64,000 nt of DNA from contig NZ_VUJW01000003.1 in assembly GCF_008373765.1 (NCBI RefSeq), positions 372,001-436,000 on the forward strand. The letters are read 5' to 3'. Made by a program: the position numbers and the translations under genes. This document shows, piece after piece, positions 1 to 9,075 of this stretch. Source of the stretch: Nocardioides antri (GTDB lineage Bacteria > Actinomycetota > Actinomycetes > Propionibacteriales > Nocardioidaceae). A model generated the notes under the pieces. That model was not told the DNA's origin. It worked only from the letters and a program-made list of their open reading frames with translations, and did no database searches. Within the stretch, counting starts at the first letter, position 1; every line of letters begins with the position of its first letter.

Positions 1-1093
1 CGTCGCGCCAGTTGCCGAGGCCGCTCGAGCGCGGGTCGTCGGCGCCGAGGATCCGGGTGCCGCCCGGCCCGTCGACCACCTCGTCCTCGAAGTAGGTCCA
101 GCCGAGGTCGCTGAGGTAGGACCGCACGAAGGACCCGTGGTCGTGGTTGCCGGCGACCGCCCACCGGTCGTAGTCGCCGAAGGCCTCGTTGAGCGAGTCG
201 AGCGAGAAGGCCTCCCACTCCTCGCCGGTCGAGGTGTCGTCGCCCGCGTCGAACACGGCCTCGGCGCCGCCCCGCTCGGCGATCGCCAGGGCGACCTGGT
301 CCATGCCGACGTTGTCGTGCCGGTCCGACAGGAGGAGGACGACCGTCTCCCCCTCCCGCGGCTGTCGGAGCGGAAGCTCGGCAGCGGCCTCGGCGGCGTC
401 CGCGTAGAACTCCCGGCCCTGGCCGTAGGAGTCGATCGCGCTCGCCACCAGCCGCTGGACCCCGCCCCCCGCGGGGCCGAGCACCTCGACGTCGTCGAGC
501 TCCTCGGGCAGGTCGACCTCCGGACCGACGAAGTCCGCGAGCGGCGTCCAGCGCTCGGGCTGCCTCCTCTGGTCGCCGCGCCACGGCGTGGTCAGCCCGA
601 TCACGACCATCGCGACGACGAGCAGGAACGCCACGCCGCGCCGGGTCGGCAGGTGGTCGACGATCTCGCGCCGGCGGGCCTCGCCGAGCAGCCGCCACAC
701 CAGGAGCGGCACGAGGCCCAGCGCCAGCCCCCGCGCGACGGAGTCGATGAGCATCTCCCGCACGGCGTCGCCGACCTTGTCGACCTGCGCGTCGGGGTTG
801 CTGCCGATCGCGGCGTAGCGCGCCGTGAGGTCCTCCAGCGACCGCACGTCGGTCTTGCCGAGCTCGATCTGCACCCCGAACGGCGAGCCCGAGTCGGTCC
901 GCACGTCCGGCAGGACCGGGCCGGTCCGGACCACGACCTCGCCGCTGAAGTCGGCCGTGACCCGTGCCTCGTGGCTCGCCACGTCGACGGTGCGCTCGCT
1001 GGTGAGGAAGAAGCCGGCCGCGGCGAGCGAGGACAGGACCAGCCACACGACGACGTACGCCGCCGCCGGAAGCCAGGCGCGAAGCCGGGTCAT
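1..1093 (-). CDS. membrane-anchored metallophosphoesterase (3' end beyond window)
   Basis: Partial; it starts at ATG 1093 and stays open to base 1, so about 364 codons are visible. There is an N-terminal membrane segment (residues ~8-27), a predicted extracytoplasmic region, and a second hydrophobic stretch (LLVVAMVVIGL) about halfway along. After that come calcineurin-like phosphoesterase motifs: SDRHDN (a variant of the usual DxH), DAGDD (GDx) and AGNHDHGS (GNHD). These residues normally bind a two-metal centre that hydrolyses phosphomono- or diesters. The gene lies 22 nt downstream of rlmB on the same strand, so it is probably the last visible gene of the cysS-rlmB operon. The substrate cannot be inferred and the C-terminus is not seen. 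Confidence 0.75.
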   Translation of the reverse strand, partial: MTRLRAWLPAAAYVVVWLVLSSLAAAGFFLTSERTVDVASHEARVTADFSGEVVVRTGPVLPDVRTDSGSPFGVQIELGKTDVRSLEDLTARYAAIGSNPDAQVDKVGDAVREMLIDSVARGLALGLVPLLVWRLLGEARRREIVDHLPTRRGVAFLLVVAMVVIGLTTPWRGDQRRQPERWTPLADFVGPEVDLPEELDDVEVLGPAGGGVQRLVASAIDSYGQGREFYADAAEAAAELPLRQPREGETVVLLLSDRHDNVGMDQVALAIAERGGAEAVFDAGDDTSTGEEWEAFSLDSLNEAFGDYDRWAVAGNHDHGSFVRSYLSDLGWTYFEDEVVDGPGGTRILGADDPRSSGLGNWRD

Positions 1094-1115
1094 GCTGTCT
1101 GCCTACCGCCTCGGA

Positions 1116-2096
1116 CTACAGCCGCGTGCGGGACTCGGCGATCGCGTAGAGGGCAACCGACGCGGCGACTCCGGCGTTGAGCGACTCCAGGACACCCGCC
1201 ATCGGGATCGAGACCAGGCGGTCGCAGGTCTCGGCGACGAGGCGGTGCAGGCCGTCGCCCTCCGAGCCGATCACCACGACGAGCGGGCCGCCCGCGAGGT
1301 CGGCGTCGGCGACGAGCTCCGGCAGCGTGAGGTCGCCGTCGGCGGCCAGGCCGACGACGAAGCAGCCGGCTTCCTGGTAGGCCTTGAGCTGGCGGGTCAT
1401 GTTGACCGTCTGCGCGACCGGGATCCGGGCCGCGGCGCCGGCCGACGTCTTCCACGCCGACGCGGTCATCGAGGCCGCCCGCCGCTCCGGGATCACGACG
1501 CCGTGGGCGCCGAAGCCGGCCGCACTGCGGACGATCGCGCCCAGGTTGCGCGGGTCGGTGATCGCGTCGAGCGCTACGATCAGCGGCTTCTCCCCCGACT
1601 CCGCTGCGGCGTCGAGGAGGTCGTCCGGGTGGGCGTATTCGTAGGCCGGGATCTTCGCCGCCAGGCCCTGGTGGACCGCACCGTCGGTCAGCCGGTCGAG
1701 CTCGCCCTTGCTGACCTCGAGCAGGCCGACACCGTGCTCGGCCGCGAGCCGGAACACCTCGCGCAGCCGGCCGTCGCGCTCGGCCCCCTCGGCCACGTAG
1801 ACCGAGGTCACCGGGACCCGCTCGCGCAGCGCCTCGACGACGGAGTTGCGGCCGGCGATCCACTCCGCGTCGGAGGTACCCCGACGAGAACCGCGGCCGC
1901 CACGTGAGCCTCCGGGCTTGCGGGCGGCGGACTCCTTGGCCTGCTTGGCCTTGTGCGCCTTGTGGTAGGGCCGGTCCTCCGCGCGCGGGGTCGGGCCCTT
2001 CCCCTCCAGGCCGCGCTTGACCCGACCACCGGATCCGGCGGTCGGCTTCTTGCTCGACTTGCGGATCGCGCCGCGGCGGGCAGAGTTGCCAGGCAT
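1116..2096 (-). CDS. rlmB: 23S rRNA (guanosine-2'-O-)-methyltransferase RlmB (SpoU/TrmH family)
   Basis: 326 aa. It transfers a methyl group from SAM to the 2'-O of a guanosine in 23S rRNA (G2251 in E. coli). The N-terminus (~75 aa) is Lys/Arg-rich and probably binds RNA. A substrate-binding domain follows, then the knotted SpoU domain with its three motifs: NPRNLGAIVRSAAG, IGSEGDGL and IPMAGVLESLNAGVA. The start ATG shares one base with the cysS stop (TGATG), which indicates translational coupling. cysS-rlmB adjacency is common in actinobacteria. The basic extension is longer than in E. coli RlmB but usual for actinobacterial homologues. Confidence 0.93.
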   Translation of the reverse strand: MPGNSARRGAIRKSSKKPTAGSGGRVKRGLEGKGPTPRAEDRPYHKAHKAKQAKESAARKPGGSRGGRGSRRGTSDAEWIAGRNSVVEALRERVPVTSVYVAEGAERDGRLREVFRLAAEHGVGLLEVSKGELDRLTDGAVHQGLAAKIPAYEYAHPDDLLDAAAESGEKPLIVALDAITDPRNLGAIVRSAAGFGAHGVVIPERRAASMTASAWKTSAGAAARIPVAQTVNMTRQLKAYQEAGCFVVGLAADGDLTLPELVADADLAGGPLVVVIGSEGDGLHRLVAETCDRLVSIPMAGVLESLNAGVAASVALYAIAESRTRL

Positions 2097-3499
2097 CAGT
2101 CAATGCTCCATTTCGGGCCGGCAGGGGTGTCCTCCACCTCGATGCCGGCCTCCTTGATCTGGTCGCGGATCGCGTCCGCGCGCGCCCAGTCCTTGGCCTT
2201 GCGGGCAGCTGCCCGCTCCGCGAGCAGTCCTGCGACGAGGACGTCGACGGCGGACCTGAGCTTGCCGTCCTGGGCGGACGAGCCGCTTCCCGCCCAGGCA
2301 GGGTCGGCCGGGTGGAGGCCGAGGACGTCGAGCATGGCGTCGACCGAGGCGGCGACGGCCGTGGCGTCGTCCCCAGCGGCGAGGAGCCGGTTGCCCTCCC
2401 GCACCGCGTCGTAGAGGACGGCGACCGCCGCCGGCGTGCCGAGGTCGTCGTTCATCGCGTCCACGAACGCCTGCGGCAGCTGGCCGTCCGCGGTCTCGTC
2501 GGCCCCCGCGCGCTGGAGGAAGCTCTCGATCCGGGCGAAGCCTGCCGCCGCCTCCTCGAGCGCCTCGAACGAGAACTCCACGTGGCTGCGGTAGTGCGCC
2601 GCCACCAGGTAGAAGCGGAGGTCGATGCCGCGGTACTTCTCCAGCACGGCCGGGATCGTCAGCGAGTTGCCGAGCGACTTGCTCATCTTCTCGCCGGCGG
2701 TGGTGATCCACGCGTTGTGCATCCAGTACGTCGCGAACGGCCGGCCGGCCGCGCGGGATTGTGCCTGCTCGTTCTCGTGGTGCGGGAAGCGGAGGTCGAC
2801 GCCGCCGCCGTGGATGTCGAACGCCGGGCCGAGGTACTTGCCGGCCATCGCCGAGCACTCGATGTGCCAGCCGGGCCGGCCGGGCCCCCAAGGGCTGGGC
2901 CACGCCGCGGTTTCAGGCTCGGTCTCCTTCTTCCACCCCTTCCACAGGGCGAAGTCGCGCGGGTCGCGCTTGCCCCGCGGGTCGGCATCGGCCGCGGGCT
3001 CCATGTCGTCGACACCCTGGTGGGTCAGCTCGCCGTACGACGGCCACGACCGGACGTCGAAGTAGACGTCGCCGCTGCCGTCCTCCGCCGGGTAGGCGTG
3101 GCCGCGCCCGATGAGCTCGGTGATCAGCTCGACCATCTCTGGGACGTGCCCGGTGGCCGCGGGCTCGTAGGTCGGCGGTGCGACGTTGAGCGCGTCGTAG
3201 GCCTTGTCGAGCTCGCGGTGCATCGCGTAGGCAAGGTTGTACCAGGGGCGCCCGTGCTCGGCCGACTTGATCAGGATCTTGTCGTCGATGTCGGTGATGT
3301 TGCGGATGAACGTCACGTCGTAGCCGAGGTGGCGCAGCCACCGCTGCAGCACGTCGAAGTTGACCCCGGAGCGGACGTGCCCGACGTGGGGCTCGCTCTG
3401 CACGGTCAGGCCACAGACGTAGAGACCCACTTTGCCCTCCTCGAGGGGCACGAAGTCACGGACTTCGCGGGTCGCGGTGTCATAGAGCCTGAACGTCAC
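2096..3499 (-). CDS. cysS: cysteinyl-tRNA synthetase
   Basis: 467 aa, the normal length for CysS. It charges tRNA-Cys in the cytoplasm. Class I signatures are clear: PHVGHVRSG (HIGH box, residues ~37-45) and EKMSKSLGN (KMSKS). The zinc-site residues include Cys29 (YVCGLT) and the HIECSAM...PHHENE segment. The C-terminal DALR-type anticodon region is present, which favours CysS over the shorter paralogue MshC that ligates cysteine in mycothiol synthesis. It is first gene of an operon with rlmB and the metallophosphoesterase, and its upstream region (3500-3591) is shared with the divergent peptidase gene. Confidence 0.95.
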   Translation of the reverse strand: MTFRLYDTATREVRDFVPLEEGKVGLYVCGLTVQSEPHVGHVRSGVNFDVLQRWLRHLGYDVTFIRNITDIDDKILIKSAEHGRPWYNLAYAMHRELDKAYDALNVAPPTYEPAATGHVPEMVELITELIGRGHAYPAEDGSGDVYFDVRSWPSYGELTHQGVDDMEPAADADPRGKRDPRDFALWKGWKKETEPETAAWPSPWGPGRPGWHIECSAMAGKYLGPAFDIHGGGVDLRFPHHENEQAQSRAAGRPFATYWMHNAWITTAGEKMSKSLGNSLTIPAVLEKYRGIDLRFYLVAAHYRSHVEFSFEALEEAAAGFARIESFLQRAGADETADGQLPQAFVDAMNDDLGTPAAVAVLYDAVREGNRLLAAGDDATAVAASVDAMLDVLGLHPADPAWAGSGSSAQDGKLRSAVDVLVAGLLAERAAARKAKDWARADAIRDQIKEAGIEVEDTPAGPKWSID

Positions 3500-3591
3500 C
3501 GGGCCAGTCTAGGGAGGAGCGGCCCGCGCACCCGCATCGGCAAACGGGCGGTCGTGTGACAGAAGTGACGGGTGTGACCTACCGTCGTTGC

Positions 3592-4848
3592 ATGCGTCAG
3601 ATCGTCTCCGGGCTCATCCTGCTCCTCGCCGTGACCGGCATGACCGCGTCCACCGCGTCCGCGGAGCCAGACCGCTCGGCGGTCGTGGCAGGTGCGGCCG
3701 GCGGTGAACGTCTGATCACGCTGACCCGCTGGGACAGCACCCGGCAGTGGCGACGCGGCGAGCGCGCCGGCACTGCGGTGCGCGACGGGCGGCTGGCGTT
3801 CGACCAGCCGGTCGCGACCGCGAGCGTCGGCGGCCGGTCGTACGACGTCGCCCGCTGGACCTCCCCCTGGGTCGAGCCCGGCTACGCGTTCACGGAGCTG
3901 ATCGCGTCGTGGTCGACCCAGACCCCGAAGGACAGCTGGGTCGAGGTCAAGGTCCGCGGCCGCCACGGCAGCGGCGACCGGACCACCTGGGACACGATCG
4001 CGCGCTGGACCTCCGGCGACCGCCACCTGCTGCGGACGACCGGCTCGGGCCAGTCCGACGACGGCACCACCGTCGCGGTCGACACCTGGCGCGCATCGGG
4101 GCTGGTCGGCTACCAGGTCCGCCTCTCCCTCGGGCGGCGAGCCGGCGCGTCGTACCAGCCGAGCCTGGACCTGGCCACCGCGATGGCGTCGCGCCTTCCC
4201 TCCTCCGCCGGGCCCACCTCCGCGGCCGGCCCGGCGCGCGGGACCGTGCTGCAGGTGCCGCGGTACTCGCAGATGGTCCACAGCGGCCACTACCCGCGCT
4301 GGGGCGGCGGCGGTGAGGCGTGGTGCTCGCCGACGTCGACGTCGATGGTGCTCGGCTACTACGACCGGCTGCCCCCGCCGCGCCGCTACCGCTGGGTGCC
4401 GGACGGCCACGTCGACCCGTGGGTCGACCACGCCGCGCGGATGACCTACGACCACGCCTACGACGGCACGGGCAACTGGCCCTTCAACACCGCGTACGCC
4501 GCACCGTTGGCCGGGAAGGCGTTCGTGACCCGGCTCCGGTCGGTGCGCGAGGCCGAGCGGTTCCTCGCCGCCGGCATCCCGGTGGTCATCTCGCTCGCGT
4601 TCGGCCCCGGCCAGCTCGACGGCGCGCCGATCAGCTCGTCGAACGGCCACCTCCTGGTCGTCGTCGGCGTCCGCGACAACGGCAACGTCGTCGTCAACGA
4701 CCCTGCTGCGGACACGCGGCGGCACGTCCGTCGTACCTATGACCGAGGCCAGCTCGAGCGCCTGTGGCTCGAGGCCTCGGGCGGCCTGGCGTACGTGATC
4801 ACCGACCCCGCCCATCCCCTCCCCGAGGGACCCGCGACGAACTGGTAG
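3592..4848 (+). CDS. secreted C39-family (papain-like) cysteine peptidase
   Basis: 418 aa from ATG 3592. I chose this start because it opens a clear Sec signal peptide (MRQIVSGLILLLAVTGMTAS, cleavage near ASA-EP); a GTG 36 nt upstream would bury it. The N-terminal ~200 residues form a beta-rich region with no motif I recognise. The C-terminal half fits the Peptidase_C39_2 fold: QVPRYSQ, the catalytic Cys in AWCSPTSTSM, the catalytic His in NGHLLVVVGV, and NDPAAD with the third catalytic position. Such proteins are exported peptidases, often of unknown substrate. No ABC exporter or bacteriocin gene lies nearby, so a leader-peptidase role is unlikely. It is convergent with the SDR gene. Confidence 0.8.
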   Translation: MRQIVSGLILLLAVTGMTASTASAEPDRSAVVAGAAGGERLITLTRWDSTRQWRRGERAGTAVRDGRLAFDQPVATASVGGRSYDVARWTSPWVEPGYAFTELIASWSTQTPKDSWVEVKVRGRHGSGDRTTWDTIARWTSGDRHLLRTTGSGQSDDGTTVAVDTWRASGLVGYQVRLSLGRRAGASYQPSLDLATAMASRLPSSAGPTSAAGPARGTVLQVPRYSQMVHSGHYPRWGGGGEAWCSPTSTSMVLGYYDRLPPPRRYRWVPDGHVDPWVDHAARMTYDHAYDGTGNWPFNTAYAAPLAGKAFVTRLRSVREAERFLAAGIPVVISLAFGPGQLDGAPISSSNGHLLVVVGVRDNGNVVVNDPAADTRRHVRRTYDRGQLERLWLEASGGLAYVITDPAHPLPEGPATNW

Positions 4849-4852
4849 CCCG

Positions 4853-5590
4853 TCAGGCCGAGTAGCCGCCGTCGACGTCGAGCTTCTGGCCGGAGATGAA
4901 GCGGGCCCGCGGGGAGGCGAGGAAGCAGACGGCCTCGGCGATGTCGGTCGCGGAGCCGAACCGCCGGAGCGGGATGTTGCGCCGGGTGATCTCGAGCGCC
5001 TCCTCGTCGAGCTCACCCGTGGAGATCAGTCGCTCGGCCATGCCGTCGGTGAGCATGCCGGGGCCGACCGCGTTGACGCGCACGCCGAACCGCCCCTCCT
5101 CGACGGCGAGCGCGCGGACCATCGCCTCGACCGCTGCCTTGGGTGCCGACGAGAGCCCGTCGCGCACCGGGAACCGCGCCGTCGCCGCCGTGGTCACCGC
5201 GACCAGCGAGCCGGCGGAGGCGCGCAGCGCGGGCAGTGCGGCGTGGGCGACGGCGAAGAACCCCGCCGCGTCGCCGGCGAGCTGGTCGGCCATCGCGTCA
5301 GGGTCGACCCGCGACAGGTGCACCATCGGGACGTGCGGGCCGGCGGCGTGCACGACCGTGTGCAGCCCGCGGAGGTCGGCAACCGCCTGGTCGACCACCC
5401 GGCCGACCTCGCGGCGGTCGTTCAGGTCGACGGCGTACGACGCCTCACCCACCTGCGACGGCCGGGTCCGGTGCGTCACCGCGACCCGGGCGCCGCGCTC
5501 GAGCAGCATCTCCGCGACGCACCGGCCGATGCCTCCGGAGCCACCCACGACCAGGGCCCCTCCGGGGAGTCCCGCGAAGTCCGCCGTCAT
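4853..5590 (-). CDS. short-chain dehydrogenase/reductase-fold protein lacking the catalytic tyrosine
   Basis: 245 aa from ATG 5590, which overlaps the stop of the molybdopterin oxidoreductase by ATGA, so the two are probably co-translated. The Rossmann motif GGSGGIGRCVAEML, the NxAG-like HAAGPH and the C-terminal GQKLDVDGGYSA are typical SDR features. The active-site YxxxK is altered: the segment reads GLSSAPKAAVEAM, so the Lys is kept but the position of the Tyr holds Ser. The preceding Ser region is also non-canonical (AVTTAATARF). It may bind NAD(P) without classical SDR chemistry, or use another proton donor. Substrate unknown. Confidence 0.85.
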   Translation of the reverse strand: MTADFAGLPGGALVVGGSGGIGRCVAEMLLERGARVAVTHRTRPSQVGEASYAVDLNDRREVGRVVDQAVADLRGLHTVVHAAGPHVPMVHLSRVDPDAMADQLAGDAAGFFAVAHAALPALRASAGSLVAVTTAATARFPVRDGLSSAPKAAVEAMVRALAVEEGRFGVRVNAVGPGMLTDGMAERLISTGELDEEALEITRRNIPLRRFGSATDIAEAVCFLASPRARFISGQKLDVDGGYSA

Positions 5591-7131
5591 GCGGAGGCCG
5601 AGAACTCGATCGAGTGCCACCCGGTGGAACCGTCCGGCAGCACGTCCCTCTCCACACCGGTCTGCACGTCGTCGTCCTTCCCGATCGCCCGCACCCGCAG
5701 CTTGTGGTCCCCCTCGGGGACGTCGATCTCCGCCCGCCACTGCACCCAGGTGTCCGCGTTGGGCACCCGGGCGAGCTCGGCCGCGGTCCAGGCGCCGCCG
5801 TCGAGCGACACCTCCACGCCCTCGATGCCGGTGTGCTGCTTCCAGGCGGTGCCGGCGCACACGAGCGTGCCGGCCGGCACGTCGTCACCGTCGTTCGGGA
5901 CGTCGATCCGCGAGGAGATCTTGACCGGGCCCTCCTCCGACCAGCCCCGCGACGTCCAGTACGCCTCGACGGCGTCGAACGTGGTCACCTCCATGTCGAC
6001 CACCCACTTGCACGCCGAGACGTAGCCGTAGAGCCCGGGCACGATCGTCCGCACCGGGAAGCCGTGCTCGACCGTGAGCGGCTCGCCGTTCATGTAGACC
6101 GCCAGCATCGCGTTGCGGTCGTCGGTGAGCGCGGCCAGCGGCGTGGCGCAGTTCCACCCGTCCTCGGACGTCTGCAGCACGGCGTCGGCGCCCACCTCGG
6201 GACCGGCCTCCGCGAGGATGCCGGCCAGCCGGAAACCGCTCCACCAGGCGTTGCCGATCAGGTCGCCGCCGACCTCGTTGGAGACGCAGTTGAGGGTGAT
6301 CCAGTCCTGGGTGATGCCGCGCGAGACGAGGTCCGCATAGTTGATGACCAGCTCGCGCTCGACCATGCCGTGGATCCGCAGCTCCCAGTCCCGGAGCCGG
6401 ATCGCCGGCCTGGACAGGATGGTCGTGTCGATCAGGTAGAAGTCCTCGACCGGGGTCTGCCACGGCCGCACGCCTTCCACGTCGACCTTCGTCCCGCGCG
6501 GCAGCACGGGCTTGGTGACCCGGTCCACCCGCAGCGTCTCGCGGTCCCGCTCGACCGCGTCGCGCTTGTCGCCGAAGACCTTGCCGAGGACGACCGCCAG
6601 CAGCGAGACGCCGCCCACCGCGCCTGCGGCCAGGAAGAAACCACGCCGGTCCTGACCCGGGGGCTCGTCGGCGCTGGGCGACGACCCGTCGGCCAGCTCC
6701 CACTTGCGCAGCCAGGCGGCCAGCACGGCCAAGGCGACCAGCCAGGCCAGGAAGCCGACCACGACCGGCGCCAGGTGCCGGGTGATGAAGTCGGGCCTGG
6801 TCATCACGGCGACGGCGGCGATGACCCCCAGCGCCGCATAGCCGGCGATGGCGCCCCACCACTGGGTGCGGGCGAGCCGACCGAGAGCGCCGAAGGCGAT
6901 GACCAGGAAGACGAAGATCCCGATGACGGGGACCGCCTTGTCGGCGGTGCCGAACGTCTCCTTCGCCCACTCGACGAGCCCCGTAGGAGCTAGGTCCCGG
7001 ATGCTCTCCGCCACCGCGACCACCGGCGAGGACCGCACGCCGAGGACTCCCGCGACCAGATAGCTGACGGCGAGGCCGATCGCGCCGACGACGACGCCGG
7101 ACAGCCACCACCAACCGCGGGACACCCTCAC
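5587..7131 (-). CDS. membrane-bound sulfite-oxidase-family molybdopterin oxidoreductase
   Basis: 514 aa. The N-terminal ~165 residues hold about four membrane segments (for example VVVGAIGLAVSYLVAGVLGV and VIGIFVFLVIAFGALG). The Oxidoreductase_molyb domain follows, with the molybdenum-ligating Cys in ITLNCVSNEVGG and the pterin-binding GNAWWSGFRL. A C-terminal Mo-co dimerisation domain (from about PVKISSRIDVPN) ends the protein. This layout is common in actinobacterial SuoX/YedY-like enzymes that sit on the outer face of the membrane. The physiological substrate could be sulfite or an oxidised amino acid and cannot be read from sequence. It is the first gene of a two-gene operon with the SDR-fold protein. 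Confidence 0.88.
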   Translation of the reverse strand: MRVSRGWWWLSGVVVGAIGLAVSYLVAGVLGVRSSPVVAVAESIRDLAPTGLVEWAKETFGTADKAVPVIGIFVFLVIAFGALGRLARTQWWGAIAGYAALGVIAAVAVMTRPDFITRHLAPVVVGFLAWLVALAVLAAWLRKWELADGSSPSADEPPGQDRRGFFLAAGAVGGVSLLAVVLGKVFGDKRDAVERDRETLRVDRVTKPVLPRGTKVDVEGVRPWQTPVEDFYLIDTTILSRPAIRLRDWELRIHGMVERELVINYADLVSRGITQDWITLNCVSNEVGGDLIGNAWWSGFRLAGILAEAGPEVGADAVLQTSEDGWNCATPLAALTDDRNAMLAVYMNGEPLTVEHGFPVRTIVPGLYGYVSACKWVVDMEVTTFDAVEAYWTSRGWSEEGPVKISSRIDVPNDGDDVPAGTLVCAGTAWKQHTGIEGVEVSLDGGAWTAAELARVPNADTWVQWRAEIDVPEGDHKLRVRAIGKDDDVQTGVERDVLPDGSTGWHSIEFSASA

Positions 7132-7162
7132 ACCCTGATTGTGACTCAGGCATGATCGGCGC

Positions 7163-7690
7163 GTGAACCAAGCGCCTCAGCGGGGCTCGATCCGGACCGG
7201 CATCGGCACCGATGTGCACCGACTCGTCCCCCGGTCTCCGGACGACCCCCCGCTGTGCCTGGCGGGACTGGCCTGGCCTGACGAGGAGCAGCGGCTGGAG
7301 GGCCACTCCGACGCCGACGTCGCCGCCCACGCGGCGTGCGACGCGCTGCTGTCCGCCGCCGGGCTCGGCGACCTCGGCAGCAACTTCGGTACGTCGGACC
7401 CGGCCTGGGCAGGCGCGGCCGGGGTCGCCCTCCTCGGCGAGACCGTGCGCAGGGTCCAGGCTGCGGGCTTCGCGGTCGGCAACGTCGCCGTCCAGGTGAT
7501 CGGCAACCGGCCGCGGCTCGGCCCCCGCCGCGCCGAGGCCGAGTCCGCCCTCTCCGCCGCCGCCGGGGCCCCGGTGTCGGTGTCCGCGACCACGACCGAC
7601 GGCCTCGGGCTGACCGGCCGCGGAGAAGGTGTCGCGGCGATCGCGACCGCGCTCGTGCACGCCGTACCCCTCGACGAGGCGGGCCGATGA
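7163..7690 (+). CDS. ispF: 2-C-methyl-D-erythritol 2,4-cyclodiphosphate synthase
   Basis: 175 aa from GTG 7163. It cyclises CDP-ME 2-phosphate in the MEP isoprenoid pathway. Family signatures are GTDVHRL (metal-binding Asp and His) near residue 15 and [17 protein letters not shown], plus [14 protein letters not shown] at the C-terminus. In many actinobacteria ispF follows ispD directly. Here it is separated from ispD by the hydrolase and nirD genes, although both read on the same strand. The stop overlaps the hydrolase start (ATGA). Confidence 0.94.
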   Translation: MNQAPQRGSIRTGIGTDVHRLVPRSPDDPPLCLAGLAWPDEEQRLEGHSDADVAAHAACDALLSAAGLGDLGSNFGTSDPAWAGAAGVALLGETVRRVQAAGFAVGNVAVQVIGNRPRLGPRRAEAESALSAAAGAPVSVSATTTDGLGLTGRGEGVAAIATALVHAVPLDEAGR

Positions 7691-8613
7691 CCCACCACAC
7701 CGTGACCACCGAGGACGGGCTCAACCTGCACGTCACGACCCACGGTCCGGACGACGCCCCGGTGTCGGTGCTGCTGTCGCACTGCTGGACGGCCGACGAG
7801 TCCGACTGGCACTACCAGGTGCGCGACCTGCTCTCCCACTACGGCCACCGGATCCGCATCGTCACCTGGGACCACCGCGGGCACGGCCAGTCCGACCCGG
7901 CCGTCGAGGCGGACTGCACGATCCCCCACGTGACCCGGGACTTCGGGACCGTGGTCGACGCGGTCGCCCCGAGCGGACCGATCGTCGTCGCGGGCCACTC
8001 GGTGGGCGGCATGGCGATCACCGCCATCCCGGAGGAGCGGCCGGACCTCATGCCCCGGATCGCGGGCCTGCTGCTGGTCTCGACCTCCGGCGGCGACCTG
8101 CGCACGGTGACGCTCGGCCTGCCCGAGATGGGGCCCTACCTGCGGGACCGGCTGCCCTTCGTCCTCGCCACCCGGGCGCGGCTGCTCAGCCGGACGAAGC
8201 GCCAGCGCTTCCCCGTCATCGAGAGGCAGGTCGTCCGCCGCATCCTCCTGGGCCGCCCCCAGCGGCCCCGCGACGTGGGCCACGTCGTCGACCAGCTCAT
8301 CAACTGCTCGCCGGAGACCATGTCCGGGTTCTTCAAGGACATGATGCTCCACGACCGGGTCGGCAACCTGAGCGCCTTCGACGACGTCCCGACCACCGTC
8401 CTCGTCGGCACCCGCGACAAGCTCACCCCGCCCGACCACGCGGCCAAGCTGGTCCAGGGCATCCACGGCGCACGGCTGCTGGTCGCGCCGGACGCGGGCC
8501 ACTACCTGCCGTTCGAGCGGCCGACCCTGGTCACCGACGAGCTCTGCGTCCTCATCGACGGCGCCCTCAAGGGCGCCGGGCAGACCGCTGCCCAGAACCA
8601 GGCGCAGAGCTAG
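7687..8613 (+). CDS. alpha/beta hydrolase
   Basis: 308 aa from ATG 7687, which overlaps the ispF stop by 4 nt, so the pair is probably coupled. The nucleophile elbow is GHSVGG, the acid is in [12 protein letters not shown] and the catalytic His is in [21 protein letters not shown] is the usual strand-4 region. No signal peptide is seen, so it is cytoplasmic. The fold covers esterases, epoxide hydrolases, haloperoxidases and lipases, and nothing here fixes the substrate. Its stop lies inside CTAG, which also forms the stop of the convergent nirD gene. Confidence 0.85.
   Translation: MTHHTVTTEDGLNLHVTTHGPDDAPVSVLLSHCWTADESDWHYQVRDLLSHYGHRIRIVTWDHRGHGQSDPAVEADCTIPHVTRDFGTVVDAVAPSGPIVVAGHSVGGMAITAIPEERPDLMPRIAGLLLVSTSGGDLRTVTLGLPEMGPYLRDRLPFVLATRARLLSRTKRQRFPVIERQVVRRILLGRPQRPRDVGHVVDQLINCSPETMSGFFKDMMLHDRVGNLSAFDDVPTTVLVGTRDKLTPPDHAAKLVQGIHGARLLVAPDAGHYLPFERPTLVTDELCVLIDGALKGAGQTAAQNQAQS
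8560..8593. terminator. two tandem coding-embedded hairpins at the hydrolase/nirD convergence
   Basis: Two perfect inverted repeats abut here: GGCGCCCT-CA-AGGGCGCC (8560-8577) and GGGCAG-ACCG-CTGCCC (8578-8593). They lie in the last codons of the hydrolase and 17-50 nt past the nirD stop. They could serve as a U-poor terminator for nirD, but no T-tract follows and hairpins arise easily in GC-rich coding DNA. Confidence 0.35.
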
Positions 8614-8972
8614 GCCGCGTCGACCTTCCGGTGGCCGATCATGACCACGCCGTCGACGACCTTGACGGCGTAGGCCGGGACCGAGACGTGGGTGTCGTCG
8701 AGACAGCGCCCCGAGCGCAGGTCGAAGGCGTGCCTGTGGGCCGGTGAGGCGACGAACGGGACCTCGTCGCGCCGGCCGACGATGCCCTTGGAGATCCCAC
8801 CGCCGGTCGCCCGGGCGAACGGGTCGTGGTTGCCGAGGGCGTAGACCATGTCGTCGCCGGTCCGGAAGATCGCGATGGCCTGCCCGTGGACCAGCGCGGT
8901 GACGCCGCGATCGACCTCGAGCTCGACGATCCGGCACACCGGCTGCCACTCGTCGTCGGACCGCGGAGCCAT
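8610..8972 (-). CDS. nirD: nitrite reductase small subunit NirD (Rieske-like fold)
   Basis: 120 aa. It resembles actinobacterial NirD, the small partner of siroheme NAD(P)H-nitrite reductase NirB in nitrite-to-ammonia reduction. Recognisable stretches are FRTGDDMVYALGNHDPF, SKGIVGRRDEVPFVASP and FDLRSGRCLDDTHVSVP. It has the Rieske-like beta fold but lacks the CxH...CxxH cluster ligands, which is normal for NirD. No nirB is in the window, so the gene is either an orphan or separated from its partner. The stop shares CTAG with the convergent hydrolase. An inverted repeat lies just upstream of its start. Confidence 0.85.
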   Translation of the reverse strand: MAPRSDDEWQPVCRIVELEVDRGVTALVHGQAIAIFRTGDDMVYALGNHDPFARATGGGISKGIVGRRDEVPFVASPAHRHAFDLRSGRCLDDTHVSVPAYAVKVVDGVVMIGHRKVDAA

Positions 8973-8991
8973 GACGCGACCGTAGGAGCGA

Positions 8992-9025
8992 CCTGTTTCA
9001 CATCAGAGGTGTGCTGTGTAACAGG
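8992..9025. promoter_or_regulatory. inverted repeat between nirD and ispD (possible operator)
   Basis: CCTGTTTCACA (8992-9002) and TGTGTAACAGG (9015-9025) form an inverted repeat matching at 10 of 11 positions with a 12-nt spacer, starting 20 nt upstream of the nirD ATG. Read on the minus strand it contains GTTAC and GAAAC blocks, as in GlnR sites of nitrogen-assimilation genes, but the spacing does not match the standard GTnAC-n6-GaAAC unit. The regulator is therefore unassigned. Confidence 0.4.
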
Positions 9026-9075
9026 CATGAAAACGCTTGCTCACCCGGTCGGGCCCGAGTCGCTACGCTCCGCCC

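Noticed and set aside
3592-4848. Bacteriocin processing peptidase
   Set aside because: It has a Sec signal and no fused or adjacent ABC exporter or precursor peptide, so the leader-peptidase role of C39 exporters does not fit.
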